Positions 25,301 to 37,800 of a DNA stretch of 64,000 nt are shown one piece after another (position 1 is the first letter of the stretch; the number at the start of each line of letters is the position of its first letter). Position numbers and translations under genes: made by a program. The stretch spans positions 17,904,952-17,968,951 of the forward strand of contig WMCF01000008.1 in the NCBI GenBank assembly GCA_009792885.1, in the 5' to 3' direction. The notes beneath the pieces are model-generated. The model was given only the letters and a program-made list of their open reading frames with translations, did no database searches and was not told where the DNA came from. The stretch is from Eremophila alpestris peregrina. Its lineage: Eukaryota > Chordata > Aves > Passeriformes > Alaudidae.

Positions 25301-28300
25301 AGGCTGCAGTTGTGAGTGTTAAGCATTCAAATCCTTTCTATGTAGTAGCTAGTTCATGGGTTACAGCTGTATTGCACTGAGAAACCTGGACCCAAATGGA
25401 CCCCTTCTGGAAATCTTCTAAAGAATATGGGTGTCTTGTACACCAGCACAAGCTTGCTTCAATTTCAGATTCCTCTCTGGAAGGTGTTTGCAAGATTTTC
25501 ATGGCCCCTGTGGGCTTGCAGGAAGAAAAACTCGTGTGCTGAATTAGGGTAAAACCCTGTTTCCAATTAAGTATTGTGTCAGTATTTCCTTTCCCCAGAG
25601 TATGTGAGGCTGCAGAGCTCCTCTGTTTCAGCTGTGTGAGTACCAATATATCTGTGCTGACAGTGGTCTGGATTAGGCAGAGGCTGGATTTAGGTGGAAG
25701 TGGTCAGATAAGATGCCCACAGTGGCACAGACACTTGTGGCTGTGTAATCAGAGCACACACAGCCCACCTGAGCAGTGGCAGCCCCAGTGCCCTCTGAGA
25801 CCCTCTTGCTGGACTGTGCTCCCTGCACTGAGGATGGGTGTGCCCCATGGATGACCCTGGTTGGTGGTGTGAGACTGTCCTTTCCTCTTCTTTCCCAAGC
25901 TCCTGGAGGAGAGACAGCCCTTTCACACGAAGAGGCAGAGAAACCAAGGCTCAGAGCAGAGCATGAGTTTTCTGTTCTGAAGTTATGGAGGGGGACATTG
26001 AGGGCAGTGAGGTCTACTCTAAAGCTAATGCCCCCCTTGTTAGTCTCCTGAGACTCCCTCTGTGGTGAATGGAAGGAGACTGACATCTCTAAGTTCATTT
26101 GCCATCTTTTTAAAGTCACCTAATTCAGGATGAAGTGATTTCTCTGGAGAAGACTATTTCTCCTCCTGTTTTTTAGAAAAAGCTTAGGGGTTACTGTTAT
26201 ATACCTAATGCAATGGGGCATGTGAATCTTGGCTCCTGGACTTCCTGGAGGATCACTGCCAAGCTTCAAAACTTGTCACAGATCATGGTGCACTATTCAG
26301 CTTAGTGGTAAATATATTTAGCATCTCATCACTGTGACCTGCAAACCTCAGCCTGAAAACCATTGGTGTAACCAACACATGCTAGATAGGTGTTGTAAAA
26401 CCACTAATTTTGTAATATGGACAAGCTTATTCAATGTGTACTAAAGCTAGTGAAGTTTATTTTTGCTCAATTGTTTCATGTGTTTGAAATTTCAAACAAG
26501 GGTCTGTGCTAAAGTTTTAAATGCTCATAAGTAATTAAGAGGCATTAACATGCTTACTTGTCTTAATCCAATCTTTCTGCATTTTAAAATAAGCATGAAG
26601 CATTTTTGTAGAAGTGTAACTTCAGATTTTAGTGAGTACAGTTTACACTTATACTGGAACACAGTGCAACTGCAGGAAAGTAAAGTAATTTTTAAGTCTT
26701 TGACTTGTAAATCCATTGAAATAATATGATTAATAGTGTTTCTGTTGATCAACAAACTAGTGTTTCTAAAAACTGCTATATACTGTTTATATGATTTTTC
26801 CCCTGATACTAGGAAATAGAAGTGGCAGAAGTGATTTGCAGCCATGTCTTCTATGAGCTCTAATCCAACACTTAGCAATAGTGCTTATGTGGATCTATCC
26901 TCACAAACAAAGTATTGATATTTAAAAATATCCTTGTTTGTTTTTCTTTTTTGTTTTTTCTTTTTTCTTTCCTGATTTAGAATGAATACAAGATTTTAAA
27001 TTTTTCTGTGAAGCAAAAATAATGAAAAGAGATGTTAGGGACACCTCAATACATAATCATTACAGGATAAAATACCTCTCCTGGCCTGAAACTGATTTAA
27101 ATCTTCATTATTTTCTCAATGTTTATGCAGCATTTCTGCAACTGAAGGGAGCTGGGGCATTATCACTACAGCCTCCTGAGCTGCTTGAGCAAAAGCCAGA
27201 ATATCACCCCCAGTCAGTGCATCTGTTTGGGCTCTTTCTTGAGCACACTCTCTGCCCCAGTGGGTGTTTTTTGACCTGAAGCAGGAAAGTGCACAAGAGA
27301 GGGAGGAAGATGTGTGGAGCAAGTTATTTGGCACAGCAGGAGCAGATCCATGGTGTGGGCACACCGTCCTTGCTCCAGGGGTGTCACCTGGGACTGGTCT
27401 GGTGATGAGGTCAGGCTGCCCAGTGGAGCTGGGGCATAGCTTGTGTTTGGCTTCATCCAAGGGGTTGATGCTGTTGGTGTGGTCCAAGACAGCTCTGTGG
27501 TCCATTCTGAGCATGTGAGCAGTGATGGAAAAGAGGCTTACATCAAAATAACAGTCCTAAGCTGAGATGCAAATATAGGCATGTGCAATGAAACCCATCC
27601 TGGAGCATGTTTGAAATTAGGGCAGTTTCTTGATGTCAGGGAGTGCTGGTTTCAATCATTGGGTGCAAGGAGTCAGGAAAAGGATGCCTTCATGTGCTTC
27701 TGTCTTGGCAAACGAATAGCATAGCTACAGGGTTGGAGCTCCCATCAGTTTCTCCTCTTACATAACTGCAGCCCTTTGTTTGCAAATTTCCTTTTTTAAG
27801 CATTGAATACAAACTACAAAAACAAAACAAGAAACAACCCAAACCAACAAAACCAATAAAAAAGCAATGTGATAGCACTTAGGGTAAAAATTATAATGAA
27901 GAAGAAATATTTTTTGTCTGATCCTTAGTTATTTATTTTATGTTTATGTCATTAATTGCTTATTTCATCTTCCTTCAAATGTTCCAGCATTTCTAATTTA
28001 GCAAATAAGATTTAGATTATGGACTTTCCAACTAGATCATCCTCAGCCTAAATACAGAGATACTATATTCCCAGAGGAATGTTTTATTTCATGAAAGCTC
28101 TTGACTGGATATTTGAATTAATTCTTCTGCTGAGGGAAAGGGCTTCAGTTTGAGTTCAAAAGCTTTTCCCTAAATTTTACCTGTTTTATTTGGCAATGGG
28201 CACACATATTTTTGTAGTAACACTTTTGTGGACATTGAGAGTTAATATTGAGGGGAGACACAAGGCAATATGGGAGAAGCAGCTAGAGATATTAATAAAG

Positions 28301-31300
28301 ACACAAAATTTTTGTCAAGTTTTAAAGGTATAGTTGCTGTAGCAGTTGTTTTTCACATTGAAACAGCTCTATGCCATTCCCGAGTTGCCCAACAAGACCA
28401 ATGATGTAGCATTTAAAAACTGGGAATGCTTCTACTGCAGAAGCATCATCACTGTCTGTTACAATATTCACCTAGTTATACCATTAGTGGTTACCTGTCT
28501 TCAGGTCAGAGTTAAGCAAGGAAGCACAGGAATATAAATCATTAATCTTAATACCAACGACGTGACTAAGTGGCTTTTAGATATCCTAGGTTATTTTCTA
28601 AAAACAAGAAAATACCATTATCATAGGAGTATGTTACAGCTGGTCTTTCTTTATTGAACTACTACTATTCACTGTTCTGTGCTTTACTTACAGTTTAAAC
28701 AATGAAGGGTTTTATTAAGATTACCTGATCATTGATGAATGCAATTCCTAAACTAGAGATGCAAAGCAGAACACTGTATGAATGTTGTGTCACTGTACAC
28801 TTAATCTGCCTCCCAACAACACTGATGGGGAGTTTGTTGTTTTAGTTACACACAAGTTTTCTGATCCTTCAGTGTATTAAAAAAGTTCTACCTTCACTTC
28901 ATAAACACAAGATAGAATCGAGCATGCTATTTACAGCTGGCAGCTATTAAATGAAGTGTGAAACTTCCCTGTGAAACATGCCATGCATCATGCTAGCCTT
29001 TAATTAGTTACAAGGTCTAGCTCTCTCACAGCTTTAGTGCAGTCTTTCAGCTCTGGCCCTCAGGGCAATACTGGGACAGTTTTCAAGCCTGTAACCTCAA
29101 TCTGGCATGGGCTATATTTATCTAAACAAATCACATGGGCCAGCACAGGTCTATAGAGCAAAATATTTGGTGCTGATGAGTTGATGTCCACATCACATGT
29201 GGATCACCTCAGATTAGCTTTAGCTTGGTCTGGCAGTGATTGTAACACTTTGGGTGCAGTCCTGGAGCACAACTTCAGCTTCTGTTTTTTCTTGAGAGGA
29301 ATCCAGTCCATGAGCCCTTAGACTGCTCTGTTACAGTAACCAAACCACATCATAAGAAGGGACAACTGAAAGGTTTACTTCAAAAGTGTGCTCATGATGA
29401 AGGGTTCATGTTAACATGAACTCCCCCCCAAAGTACCATATGGATGTAAGAAATTCATCATGTGTGAATCTTGAGCAGCATCTTAACTGCATCTTGTTCA
29501 TATAAAGGACAGCAAAAACCTGAACCCTGACTTTTTTCACAGGAAATTAATTAGAATGATTGCTTAATTTTGTACCAATTAAGTTTTAGGGAAAAAAATG
29601 CAGCATTGTTTCCTTATAAATATATAACTTCTTAATAAATAAATTTTTTTTGCTAAATATTTTGCGCTTTTAAATACTTGGCACAGAGTCAATTGACTTC
29701 TTAAGACCATTTTGAATATTTGTCAGCAACTCACTGTGGGAAGGGTAGAGGAAGGATTCATTCATGCTGGAGCATTAGCTGCCACCAGAACAGGTACAAT
29801 GAGAAGCTAGTCATGAACTGGTGGTGTGTGCTCTCAGACCCCGAGCCTGACCTGTTGTCTGACTGTCCACACCTTCCCATGCTCCAGTGCTGGATATTCC
29901 TCACCTCCCTTTGATCAACTACACTGCAGACATTTGCATCTGAGCCAGTTGTTTAGACTCTTTTTATAGTTCATGGAGAGAAAAAGACACTTCTGAGGCA
30001 TGATTTACATGTTCTATTTAGACGTCTATGCTAGTATCAGGTGACTCACTGCCTGGAAAGGAGCTATTTCTTTCCATTTCCATATTTTTCTTTTACACAG
30101 GGAGCCTAGAGGAATGTTTTAAATACAGGAGTTTACATCTTATATGTTTGAGAATCTCTCCTGAAGACCTGTGTATTTTGCCCAAGAAAAGTCACCACCT
30201 CAAAAATATATTTGCATGATTCTTACAGAAGGGTTTAATGAGGAATTGGCTAATAGGGCATGCTCACATGCTTATTCTGATGGATCTGGGCACATGAAGT
30301 GACATCATAATGTGACTAACATCAACCTTGTGAATTTACATATCCAGTCAGAGAATAACTTCATGCCAAATGCTGGGTACATATCTGCTGCCTGTATGGA
30401 CACTGTATGGAAGCTGTGGTTTTAGGGGACTTCTCAGCCTCGTCAAAAATGCTCTCCTTGCTCCCTTCTGCATGAGGGTGGGTCTTGCAATATTTAAACT
30501 TACAATCACATTGAAAAAAAGGATTTTTTTTGCTTCAAGTGAGTCTTCATTCATGGTTTAGATGATTCCTAGAGCTACAGTTCTGTTGCTTCTGCAACAA
30601 GCCATGATAAGAAATAGCTGTGCAAAATAATGTCTTGAAGTCTAGCCAATGGATTAATGGTTTGTTTTCTGCTTGTATAATAGGCAGTATTAAAAGTAGA
30701 CTATCGAGCCTTGAGTATTTTTTTAATCTAGGGAGTACACAGAGATTTTGCATATTTAGTTTAGAAAACAGTCTTCTGCCAGATTCTGCTGTCCACAAAA
30801 ATGACAGGAATACCAGAGTTGAAGATTAGCTGTTGCTGAGAGGATTTTGCCAAAAGCCAACAAGGTGGCCTGGGATCAAGAGCCTTATCAAGAGCCTGAT
30901 CAGCTCCACTTGCCTTTTGGCAAATGACATTTTATGCAAATAACTTATGTGGAAGGGTATAGAAATACTTTTTTTTTTTTTTTTACAGCTGTGTAAAATA
31001 GCTGTATCCATCTCCTGTCATTTAAGAGGAAAGGTTATGGCTCACATGTTGAAAAGGTAATGTGGCTTGGCTTTCTGATTTATAAACCTTTTTTGTACCT
31101 CACCTCAAAGATGTCAGCATTTCAAAGGCTGGTGAAGTAATCACTATATATAGCTTTTTATCAGATTTGTAAAGTGGCTTACAGTGCAAGGCACTCTTAA
31201 ACATGATTTCATGTTTCCTTTACTGAAGGACAAAATGAAAGACTAGGGTTTTAGAGGCAGCTGAACTTAGTACCTTTGTAGACACTTTATCAATGTAAAA

Positions 31301-34300
31301 CCATACAGTCATTATATTAGAGGGCATGCTAGTGCAGGCTGTCCCCATTATAACAGTGTAAGAATGGATAAGTCTCTTTGGGGGTGCTGTGATTTTTAGT
31401 TAATTAGCATCAAGTCTCATCTCTTTAGGAAATGTTTTGCTTCACAACCCTCACTGCTGACTTCAGTGTTCTGGCTGGTGTGGGAGAGTATTTTGCAGGC
31501 TCATCGTCCACTTGTATTTTGGAAACACTGTATATGATTCCTAAATATACTATATCCTTCACTTAAATGCAGTATGTGTCCACCATTTTTGACTTCCAGG
31601 TGTGTCTCCACATTTCAATCATGAGGCAGATTCTTATACTGTGCATTAAGAAAATCTGTCAAGTTTTATGGCAGTTTTGGGAGTGAGGTGTCACTGTCAT
31701 CCTCTAGCTCTGTGCAGAAAAAGGAGATGTAAGAGAGTATGATATGAGACTGACCAGTTTATAAATGAGGGCCAAGAGCCCTACCCTGCTCCCATGGCTT
31801 TGGCAGCCAGTAGTCAAGGAAACTCTGATATGATGCAACGGTGTGACCCTGGGTAAGGCTGCTGAGGAGATAGCTTAGTGAGAAAGCTGTAAGAAATCTC
31901 CTTTGGGCTCCCCAGAGCTTTTTTTAAGCGCTGATATTCCTTTGCCCTTCCTGAAGCTGTTGCAGCCATGCTTGTGGCCTTACCATGTGCCTCTCTAATG
32001 AAGATTCTGATCTTCCAGGTTGGCTTCCTGACTTGACCTCAGACTTGCCCCAGCAGTCTCTGGGATGTGCTGACTTTGGTTGCTGCCACCAAACCTGCTC
32101 TGCTCTGCTCCATTGTTTGGCTGTGGAGGGACTTAGTGTTCTGCTGGTTCAAAGGTTTCAAAAACACATTTACCAAACAGTGTTCATGTGCTGCTCCTTT
32201 CCAGCTGCTAACATCTTCCAGCATACTGGAGTTTGTTAGACAGATTTGGAAATCAGAAACTGAAAATACTCTGATCCTGAAAATATCTTGCCTGGAAACC
32301 AGGCTGCCTTTCCAACATGACAGCTATCTTTCTTTTTAAAGTTTAAGCTTTTACATCTCCTGTTCACTGATAAAACGTTTATTTGAAATAAGCCACAGTT
32401 GGGGCCTCCTAAAGGTATATTCCATTTAACAGATGGTTGCACACTTTCTTTGGCCTCCAGATAATGCTTTCTGAAATAGTTATTGATATGAAATGTCTTT
32501 TCTCCACCTTTTATTTTTTCTCCACATAATAAAATTTGTAAAAAAATATTAGTCTTAAAGAAGAGCGCTCAAAGCACCCAAGTTTCTTTTCTTTAATGAT
32601 TATGTTTCTTGAAAAATTCAAGCACACTTTTTCTGTAGCACCTTGTAACTCAGAACCCAGTAGTATCCACTATCACTTTAATGGAAGTCAATGACTTTGT
32701 GGTTCTATATTCTTTAATGGCTATTAATCAGCAGGCTTTTGCTGAACAGTGATTATTCAAGAGGTTTTATTGCCTTTGTGGGTTTAATCCCCATGTTTGA
32801 ATAACTCAGAAAGTCACATTTCTCACCTAATAGCACCAGAAACCTCATCCAGAACTCAGACTGCCTTACTTCATTTCAAAATTAAAAATAAAATCAGCTC
32901 CATGTGAATGTCATCAAAAACTGTTCTGGTGATTTTGGTTATGGAAGAGGGCCACTGGAATGTGAGTTACTTTGCTGAAATTACTGCTTGAATACACAGA
33001 GGTTCAACATCTTCTGTGTAAGAGAAAAAGAGGCACAGAGGTTGACTGATGCATTTGGTTTTGCTTGGCTTTGAAGAGATGTTTACATTAAGCATTTATT
33101 CCAGGCAGTTGTTAAAGCTGCAGCCTTTCAGGCTGTGCCTCTGTGATCCAGTTTAGCATGGGCCTGCCAGTCTTGTAACATGTCAGATGCTGCCTGTGAC
33201 GGTCAGGAGTTCACAAATAAAAAAAGGTAATCTTTAAAAGGTAAAAGGATCTTTATGGCAGCTTGGTCTCCAGAACTGGATTTCTTGCCTTCCAACTTAC
33301 TTGTGCAGGTAGTAGTTGCCACCAGCCGTGACATTTGCCTTCTCTACAAACTGACAATAGCTACTGTTGAGTTTGAATCAGAATGAATCCTGCTCAGAGA
33401 ATCATGGACGTGTTTTGCCTCTCTCCTGTGTCATCTATCCTCGAGGAATGGCCATTTTCATGTGAAGCTTCTTATCTTCCTGCCCCCCCCCCCCAATTAA
33501 TTTTCTCTGTTTGCATTTAGTTAAAACACAGCAAATTTCAGTTATGCATTTATTTATCATATTCCCACTAAAAAGTCATTGTGGTACTCACTGTAAATAT
33601 ATGTAAAAGATATACCCTCAAAGCCCTCAAAATGGGGCTATAGAAAAGATGTGGCTAGAAGAAATAGGGGGAGGCATCAGGTTACATTCAGGTTGGTGGC
33701 CAAGCTGAAGCACACTGGAGGTTTCTGTATCCTAGTTTTTTGCCCTCAGCCTGCTTCTCCAGCTGCGAGATTTGCACAAGAGTTCAGGCATCACCTGTGC
33801 CCTCAGGACATCAGTTGGTTTTGCTTTGCTGAGCTTTTGTTTAAGCTACTGGAGAGGCAAAGTATAAATGCAGTTGGAAACTGGTCTATCCAACAGCAAT
33901 GATAACTCATGCATGGCTAATTTTACTGATGGGAGTAAAGGAGGATATCTGCTTTTAAATGGAGTTTTGCTCATTGTTAAACATCAGGATATAGAGTCAC
34001 CTATAGGACTATATTCCTGATTTCTGAGTTAGATAATTGAAACAACATCTCTTCCATCTTCTGTAATGGAAGGTTTTGAGAAAAAACAAATGCAAACATG
34101 AGATAATATATCCTGCCTAAGACCTGGCTGTTTTCCCAGTGTCATTTTGCAATTGTAAAAGACCTTCTCCCATAAGAGTAGGCTTGAACGACACATTGAG
34201 CATTGTCCGAGTCCCGTAGTTTGCTTGGGGCAGACCTTTAACATAAACATAAGCAGTAACACACAGCAAAGATGATCATGGAAGCACTGTTGGACATATT

Positions 34301-34439
34301 TGATCACTCTTGGAATTCCTCCTTCCAGCAATGATGTTCTAGGTAAGTAAGACAGCCCTGGGCAAAGCATAGAAAAATGTTATTCCTTTTACGGAAAGTA
34401 GTTCAGACTGGCGTGAAATAGGAAGATGGAAAAGATCTG
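16346..34439. other. Intergenic DNA upstream of the GRM8 CpG island
   Basis: About 18 kb of AT-rich sequence. Both strands carry only short open frames, none with a recognisable domain, signal or paired splice sites. Minor structures are a 12-C run at 33483-33494 and a strong isolated splice-donor-like sequence (ctaggtaagtaag) at 34340-34352 with no supporting exon. Enhancers may be present but cannot be read from sequence alone. Confidence 0.6.
33483..33494 (+). repeat. Poly-C tract (12 C)
   Basis: Uninterrupted run of twelve C in AT-rich surroundings. Such tracts vary in length and can be misassembled. Confidence 0.9.
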
Positions 34440-35040
34440 GTTGATATCGAGAGCCTGACGAACGGGCCTTCCTGCCCGTGGGATTTGGCGGCCCGTCCTA
34501 CTGCGGGGGGCCGAGCCCGGCCGGGCCGTGCGGGGCCGTGCCGCGGGTGCAGTTGCGGGCAGCGCCCTCGAGGTGGAACCTTCTCACCGAGGCTGAGCGG
34601 ACGCTCCGGGCGGGCGGTGCGGCCCGGGCGCTCCCGCCTGGCGGCTGGGCCATCCCTGTGCAATGCTTGTGTGGTGGGGAGAGCGGAGCAAACTTCCAGA
34701 GCCTTCCGGCGAGGTGCTCCTGGCTGTGTCCCTTACTCACCGGGATGGCCTTGGCTCCGCGCTGCCGAAACCTCCCTGGTGTCGGGGGATAAATGGGAAC
34801 TCCGCCACCCGGCATCCGAGTTGCGAGCCAAAACCGGGGACGGGACAGAGAGCGCCGGGAATCTTATCCTGTGTCATCGATCCTAGGGCGGGCGACACGA
34901 CTCCGTCGCCCGCGGAAGGCGGGATGGGATGGCAGCTCCACACACCTGGGGAGACCGCATTAAACAGACCCGGCCCGCGCCGGTGACCCCCTCTTTGTCC
35001 CCCTCCTTGCTCCCGCTCCCCCACTGCCACAGCCTCGCTT

Positions 35041-35146
35041 ATTGGCTTCCTCTGCTCACAAGTCCCGCGGCATGCGTTTGCCGGGCACCGCTCCCCGGGC
35101 GGAGCTGGTGTGCCGGGGAGGGCGGTGCCGACCGCGGGCGGGCGGG
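35041..35146 (+). promoter_or_regulatory. GRM8: Candidate core promoter elements of GRM8
   Basis: An inverted CCAAT box (ATTGG, 35041-35045), a GC box (GGGCGG, 35097-35102) and a double GC box (GGGCGGGCGGG, 35136-35146) lie in order. This fits a TATA-less promoter firing toward the candidate exon ending at 35417. The start site is not visible from sequence. Confidence 0.4.
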
Positions 35147-35188
35147 CCCGGAACCGCAGCCCGCGACCAGCTGGGGATTCACGTGGAG

Positions 35189-35247
35189 CCGCGCCGCGCC
35201 GTGCCGTGCCGTGTTCCGTCCTGTCCTGCCCTGTCCTGTCCTGCCCC
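35189..35247 (+). repeat. Degenerate GC-rich pentamer repeat, block 1
   Basis: Tandem variants of the pentamers GCCGC, GCCGT and GTCCT (gccgcgccgcgccgtgccgt, then cctgtcctgccctgtcctgt). Period about five. Confidence 0.75.
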
Positions 35248-35261
35248 GGAGCGCCTCCTCC

Positions 35262-35279
35262 TTCAGCACCAAGAACAGC
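35262..35279 (+). promoter_or_regulatory. GRM8: RE1/NRSF (REST) motif
   Basis: TTCAGCACCAAGAACAGC fits the RE1 consensus (TTCAGCACCnnGGACAG) with one mismatch at a constrained position (A for G in the GGACAG half). Both half-sites are in canonical spacing. REST silences neuronal genes outside neurons. A site inside the GRM8 promoter island fits the neural expression of this receptor. Binding is inferred. Confidence 0.65.
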
Positions 35280-35310
35280 TACAAGTGTGGCTACGCGCCC
35301 GCCCCGCTGT

Positions 35311-35408
35311 GCCGGGCCGAGCCGAGCCGAGCCGTGCCCTGCCGCGCCCCGCCGCGCTGAAGCTGTTCTGTGCCGTGCCCCGCGGTTCCGTGCCGTGCCC
35401 GTCCCGCC
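35311..35408 (+). repeat. Degenerate GC-rich pentamer repeat, block 2
   Basis: Tandem variants of GCCGA, GCCGT and GCCCC (gccgggccgagccgagccga, then tgccgtgccccgcggttccg). Same period as block 1. The two blocks flank the RE1 motif. Confidence 0.7.
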
Positions 35409-35658
35409 AGAGCCGCGGTAAGCGCCGGCAGCGTCGCGCCGCTGCCGCCGGCACCGGGGGCTCCGAGCCGTGGGCTCCCGGCGCGGACCGCTCCGGGGGG
35501 CCGGGCCGGGGGCGGGCGCTGGGCTGTTTTCTTGTTCGGCTGTGAACGGCTCGGCCGGGCCGGTGCGTGTGTCCGCCGCCGCGCCTGAGCGGCAAGGCAG
35601 CGCAGGGTTGGTGTAGTCACGGGGGCTGAGCCGCTGACCCCAAAAAGTTACCTTGTGG

Positions 35659-35688
35659 ATATATATATATATATATTTTTTTTTTTTT
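35659..35688 (+). repeat. (AT)9 dinucleotide tract running into T13
   Basis: Nine AT units at 35659-35676, with the last T starting a 13-base T run to 35688, followed at once by AG (35689-35690). It could serve as the pyrimidine tract of a splice acceptor. Confidence 0.85.
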
Positions 35689-35690
35689 AG

Positions 35691-35948
35691 GCGAGGGGAG
35701 GAGAAGTGAGGAAGAAGTCAGTGAGCAGGTTCGGCTTGGCTGTTTGCGAGTGTGAAACAGCACGACTGAAAGCGCTCTCCTGCATACCTGTCCCAGGCTG
35801 AGCTCTCGCATATTAAGCTGCCGCTGCTGAGGGAAGCTGTCTGAGACGAGGCTTGTAAAGAAATTACCTCATGCTATTCCCGATCGACATCGAGTATAAT
35901 TCCAGGGACGTCCACAGTAACATGGATATGCAACTCTTTTCGATCAAG
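35691..35948 (+). other. GRM8: Candidate non-coding exon 1b of GRM8
   Basis: 258 bases bounded by an acceptor-like T13-AG (35676-35690) and a donor-like CAAG|gtattt (GT at 35949-35950). GC content is intermediate and differs from both the island and the AT-rich DNA. It contains an ATG at 35870 opening a short frame (MLFPIDIEYNSRDVHSNMDM and onward) that stays open across the donor and would act only as a uORF. With the donor at 35418 it would define a 273-base intron. This is prediction only. Confidence 0.3.
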
Positions 35949-36084
35949 GTATTTGCGTATGTGTGTGTCGTCTTTAGTTCTTATTTTAAGCAGACAGGAG
36001 AAGGCACATAATGCGCGTTTTGCCTCAGATTTTTGGTCTGGGAATCCCGGGCAATGCTCTCCGCCTGCTTCGTGGCGCCGGGAG

Positions 36085-36086
<2 letters not shown>

Positions 36087-36128
<42 letters not shown>
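36087..36128 (+). repeat. (TA)21 microsatellite
   Basis: Forty-two bases of perfect TA repeat inside the CpG island, between two GC-rich blocks. Confidence 0.95.
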
Positions 36129-36129
<1 letters not shown>

Positions 36130-36748
36130 CGTTAATTATTTATCATTTTTATTGTCGATATCCTCTCCCAATCAGATCTAACGAAAGAGATCCCGGACAC
36201 GGTGCCGTCACAGCAGCGAGCAAAAAGGGAGAATCTCGGAGCACCCGAGCATGAGGTCTCCCCCTGGCCGTCTTAGCCGGGTCTTCTCCCACCCTCAGGG
36301 GGAGGGGGGGCACAGGGGTTTCCCTCGCACTCCCCGCCACCTTGTTCACGTTTCGCTGGCCAGGAGGGAAGAGGGGGCTGCCACCGCTCCCGGGGGCACG
36401 GGCTAGCCCTGCCCGCCGCCGCCAAGTTCTCCGGGGCCAGGGTCGGGCGAGGTGCCGGCAGCCCGCCCATACCTTGCATACCTTGCCGGGTGGGCTCAGC
36501 TTCCTTGGCTCCCGCCGGGGACACCCCCGCGTCCTCGGGGAGAGAAGGGGCAGGAGGATCCCCGCAGAGCTCCGGGGGCTTCTTCCCCCGAGGAAGAAGG
36601 CGAGAGGCTGTACCGGCACGAGCAAGGGCTTGACTGTCCTCGGCGTGGAGCAGCATCCCCAGCGCTGACATGTGCTGGTTGCAGGAATGCGAAGTGTTGG
36701 CAGGTTAATGTATGACACGGTTAAAAAACCCAAAACAAACAAGCCAAC

Positions 36749-36770
36749 CAACAGCAACAGCAACAGCAAC
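36749..36770 (+). repeat. (CAACAG)n short repeat
   Basis: Three to four CAACAG units in a longer A/C-rich tract (about 36724-36815). Confidence 0.85.
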
Positions 36771-37606
36771 AAAAACCAGATAAATAAGAAAACCAAACAC
36801 AAAAACCGTACAACACAATTCAAGTAATAAAAACCAATCCTTGATACAAAGTATATGGAAATCCGGCGTTGGCATTTTGGAGTTTACAAGCTTCTGACCT
36901 CTTGGACCAGGGATTCATTAAAAGAGACTTAGGTTTGCATTGAGGGGGGAGCAGAAGCGCATTAAAGCTGACCAGTTGATGCATGGAGAGGAAGGAATCA
37001 CCGGCGGCTGGAAATAGAAGGCGACGCTTGTTTTTGCATCGCCGCTAACGGAGGTGTACCGCTCCCGACCGGGGACCAGGGTTCGGAGGGGACCGGCGGA
37101 GCCCTGGCTCCGGCCGGGAGATCCGCATGTGCCCTCCGTCCCCCGCCCACGGGCCGCCTCGGCTGCAAGGCCGCGGCGGGAGGCAGCTCAAACGCGTCCT
37201 ACGGCCGCTCGCTGTAGGGAGCGAGGCTGCGAGGAGAGCCGCGACCAGGCAGTGCCGGAATCCCTCCACAGCACACGCCAGCTGGGGTACGGATGAGCCT
37301 GGGAAGAGACAAAAAATAATAAATCGCTCGGCTAAGTAAAGTGGAGAACAATAGGGGGCTCCCTTCAAGGGAGAAGCGCAGCGGTGATGGGCGATGGTCG
37401 CGGAGTTGCGCGGGGAGAGCCGGCTCGCCCAGCCCGGGGGCGCTCCCCGGGCCCCTCCGCTGGGCGGGGCCGGCCTGGCTGCGGTAGCCCTTCCTCGGGC
37501 CGGGAAAGGTGCCGAGCACGCGGTGAGCCGGGAAAGCATGGAGGAGCGGCGCGCAGAGCCGGTGCGTGGCCGGCTGTGGGCTGCCGGCGGTGTGCGCCGG
37601 AGGCAG

Positions 37607-37800
37607 GCGGAGAGGGGCGGAGGGGCAGGGAGCGGTGCGGAGCGCTGTGCGGAGCCCTGTGCGGGGTGCCGTGCGGGGTGCTGAGCGCCGTGCGCTGCCG
37701 AGGGCGCGGGGTGCGCTGCAGGGTCCGCGGAGTTAGCTGCGGGGTGCGGTGCGGGGGGCGCGGGTGCGGTTCGCGGAGTGTTGCTCGGAGTGCTGCTCGG
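37607..37800 (+). repeat. Degenerate G-rich tandem repeat (GTGCGGGGTGC-like)
   Basis: Many imperfect copies of 8-11 base units built on GTGCGG and GCGGGGTGC (for example ccctgtgcggggtgccgtgc), within the third CpG-rich block. It keeps long frames open on both strands, so those frames are not evidence of coding. Confidence 0.7.

Larger units (their letters stand above)
35147..35417 (+). other. GRM8: Candidate non-coding first exon of GRM8 (5' end unknown)
   Basis: The sequence ends at a near-consensus splice donor, GCG|gtaagc (GT at 35418-35419), in the CpG island downstream of GC and CCAAT boxes. The start shown is only a guess placed after the promoter elements. No conserved coding frame is present, as expected for a 5'UTR exon. 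Confidence 0.35.

Noticed and set aside
25673..26119. 148-codon minus-strand open frame
   Set aside because: An overlapping open frame exists on the other strand over the same slightly GC-richer stretch. No similarity to any family known to me.
34340..34352. Strong splice-donor-like sequence just before the CpG island
   Set aside because: No exon, acceptor or promoter upstream could use it, and single donor matches are common.
36149..36823. 224-codon open frame on the minus strand
   Set aside because: It is a composition effect of the CpG island and the A/C-rich tract that gives a run of Leu/Val. There is no splice or domain support.
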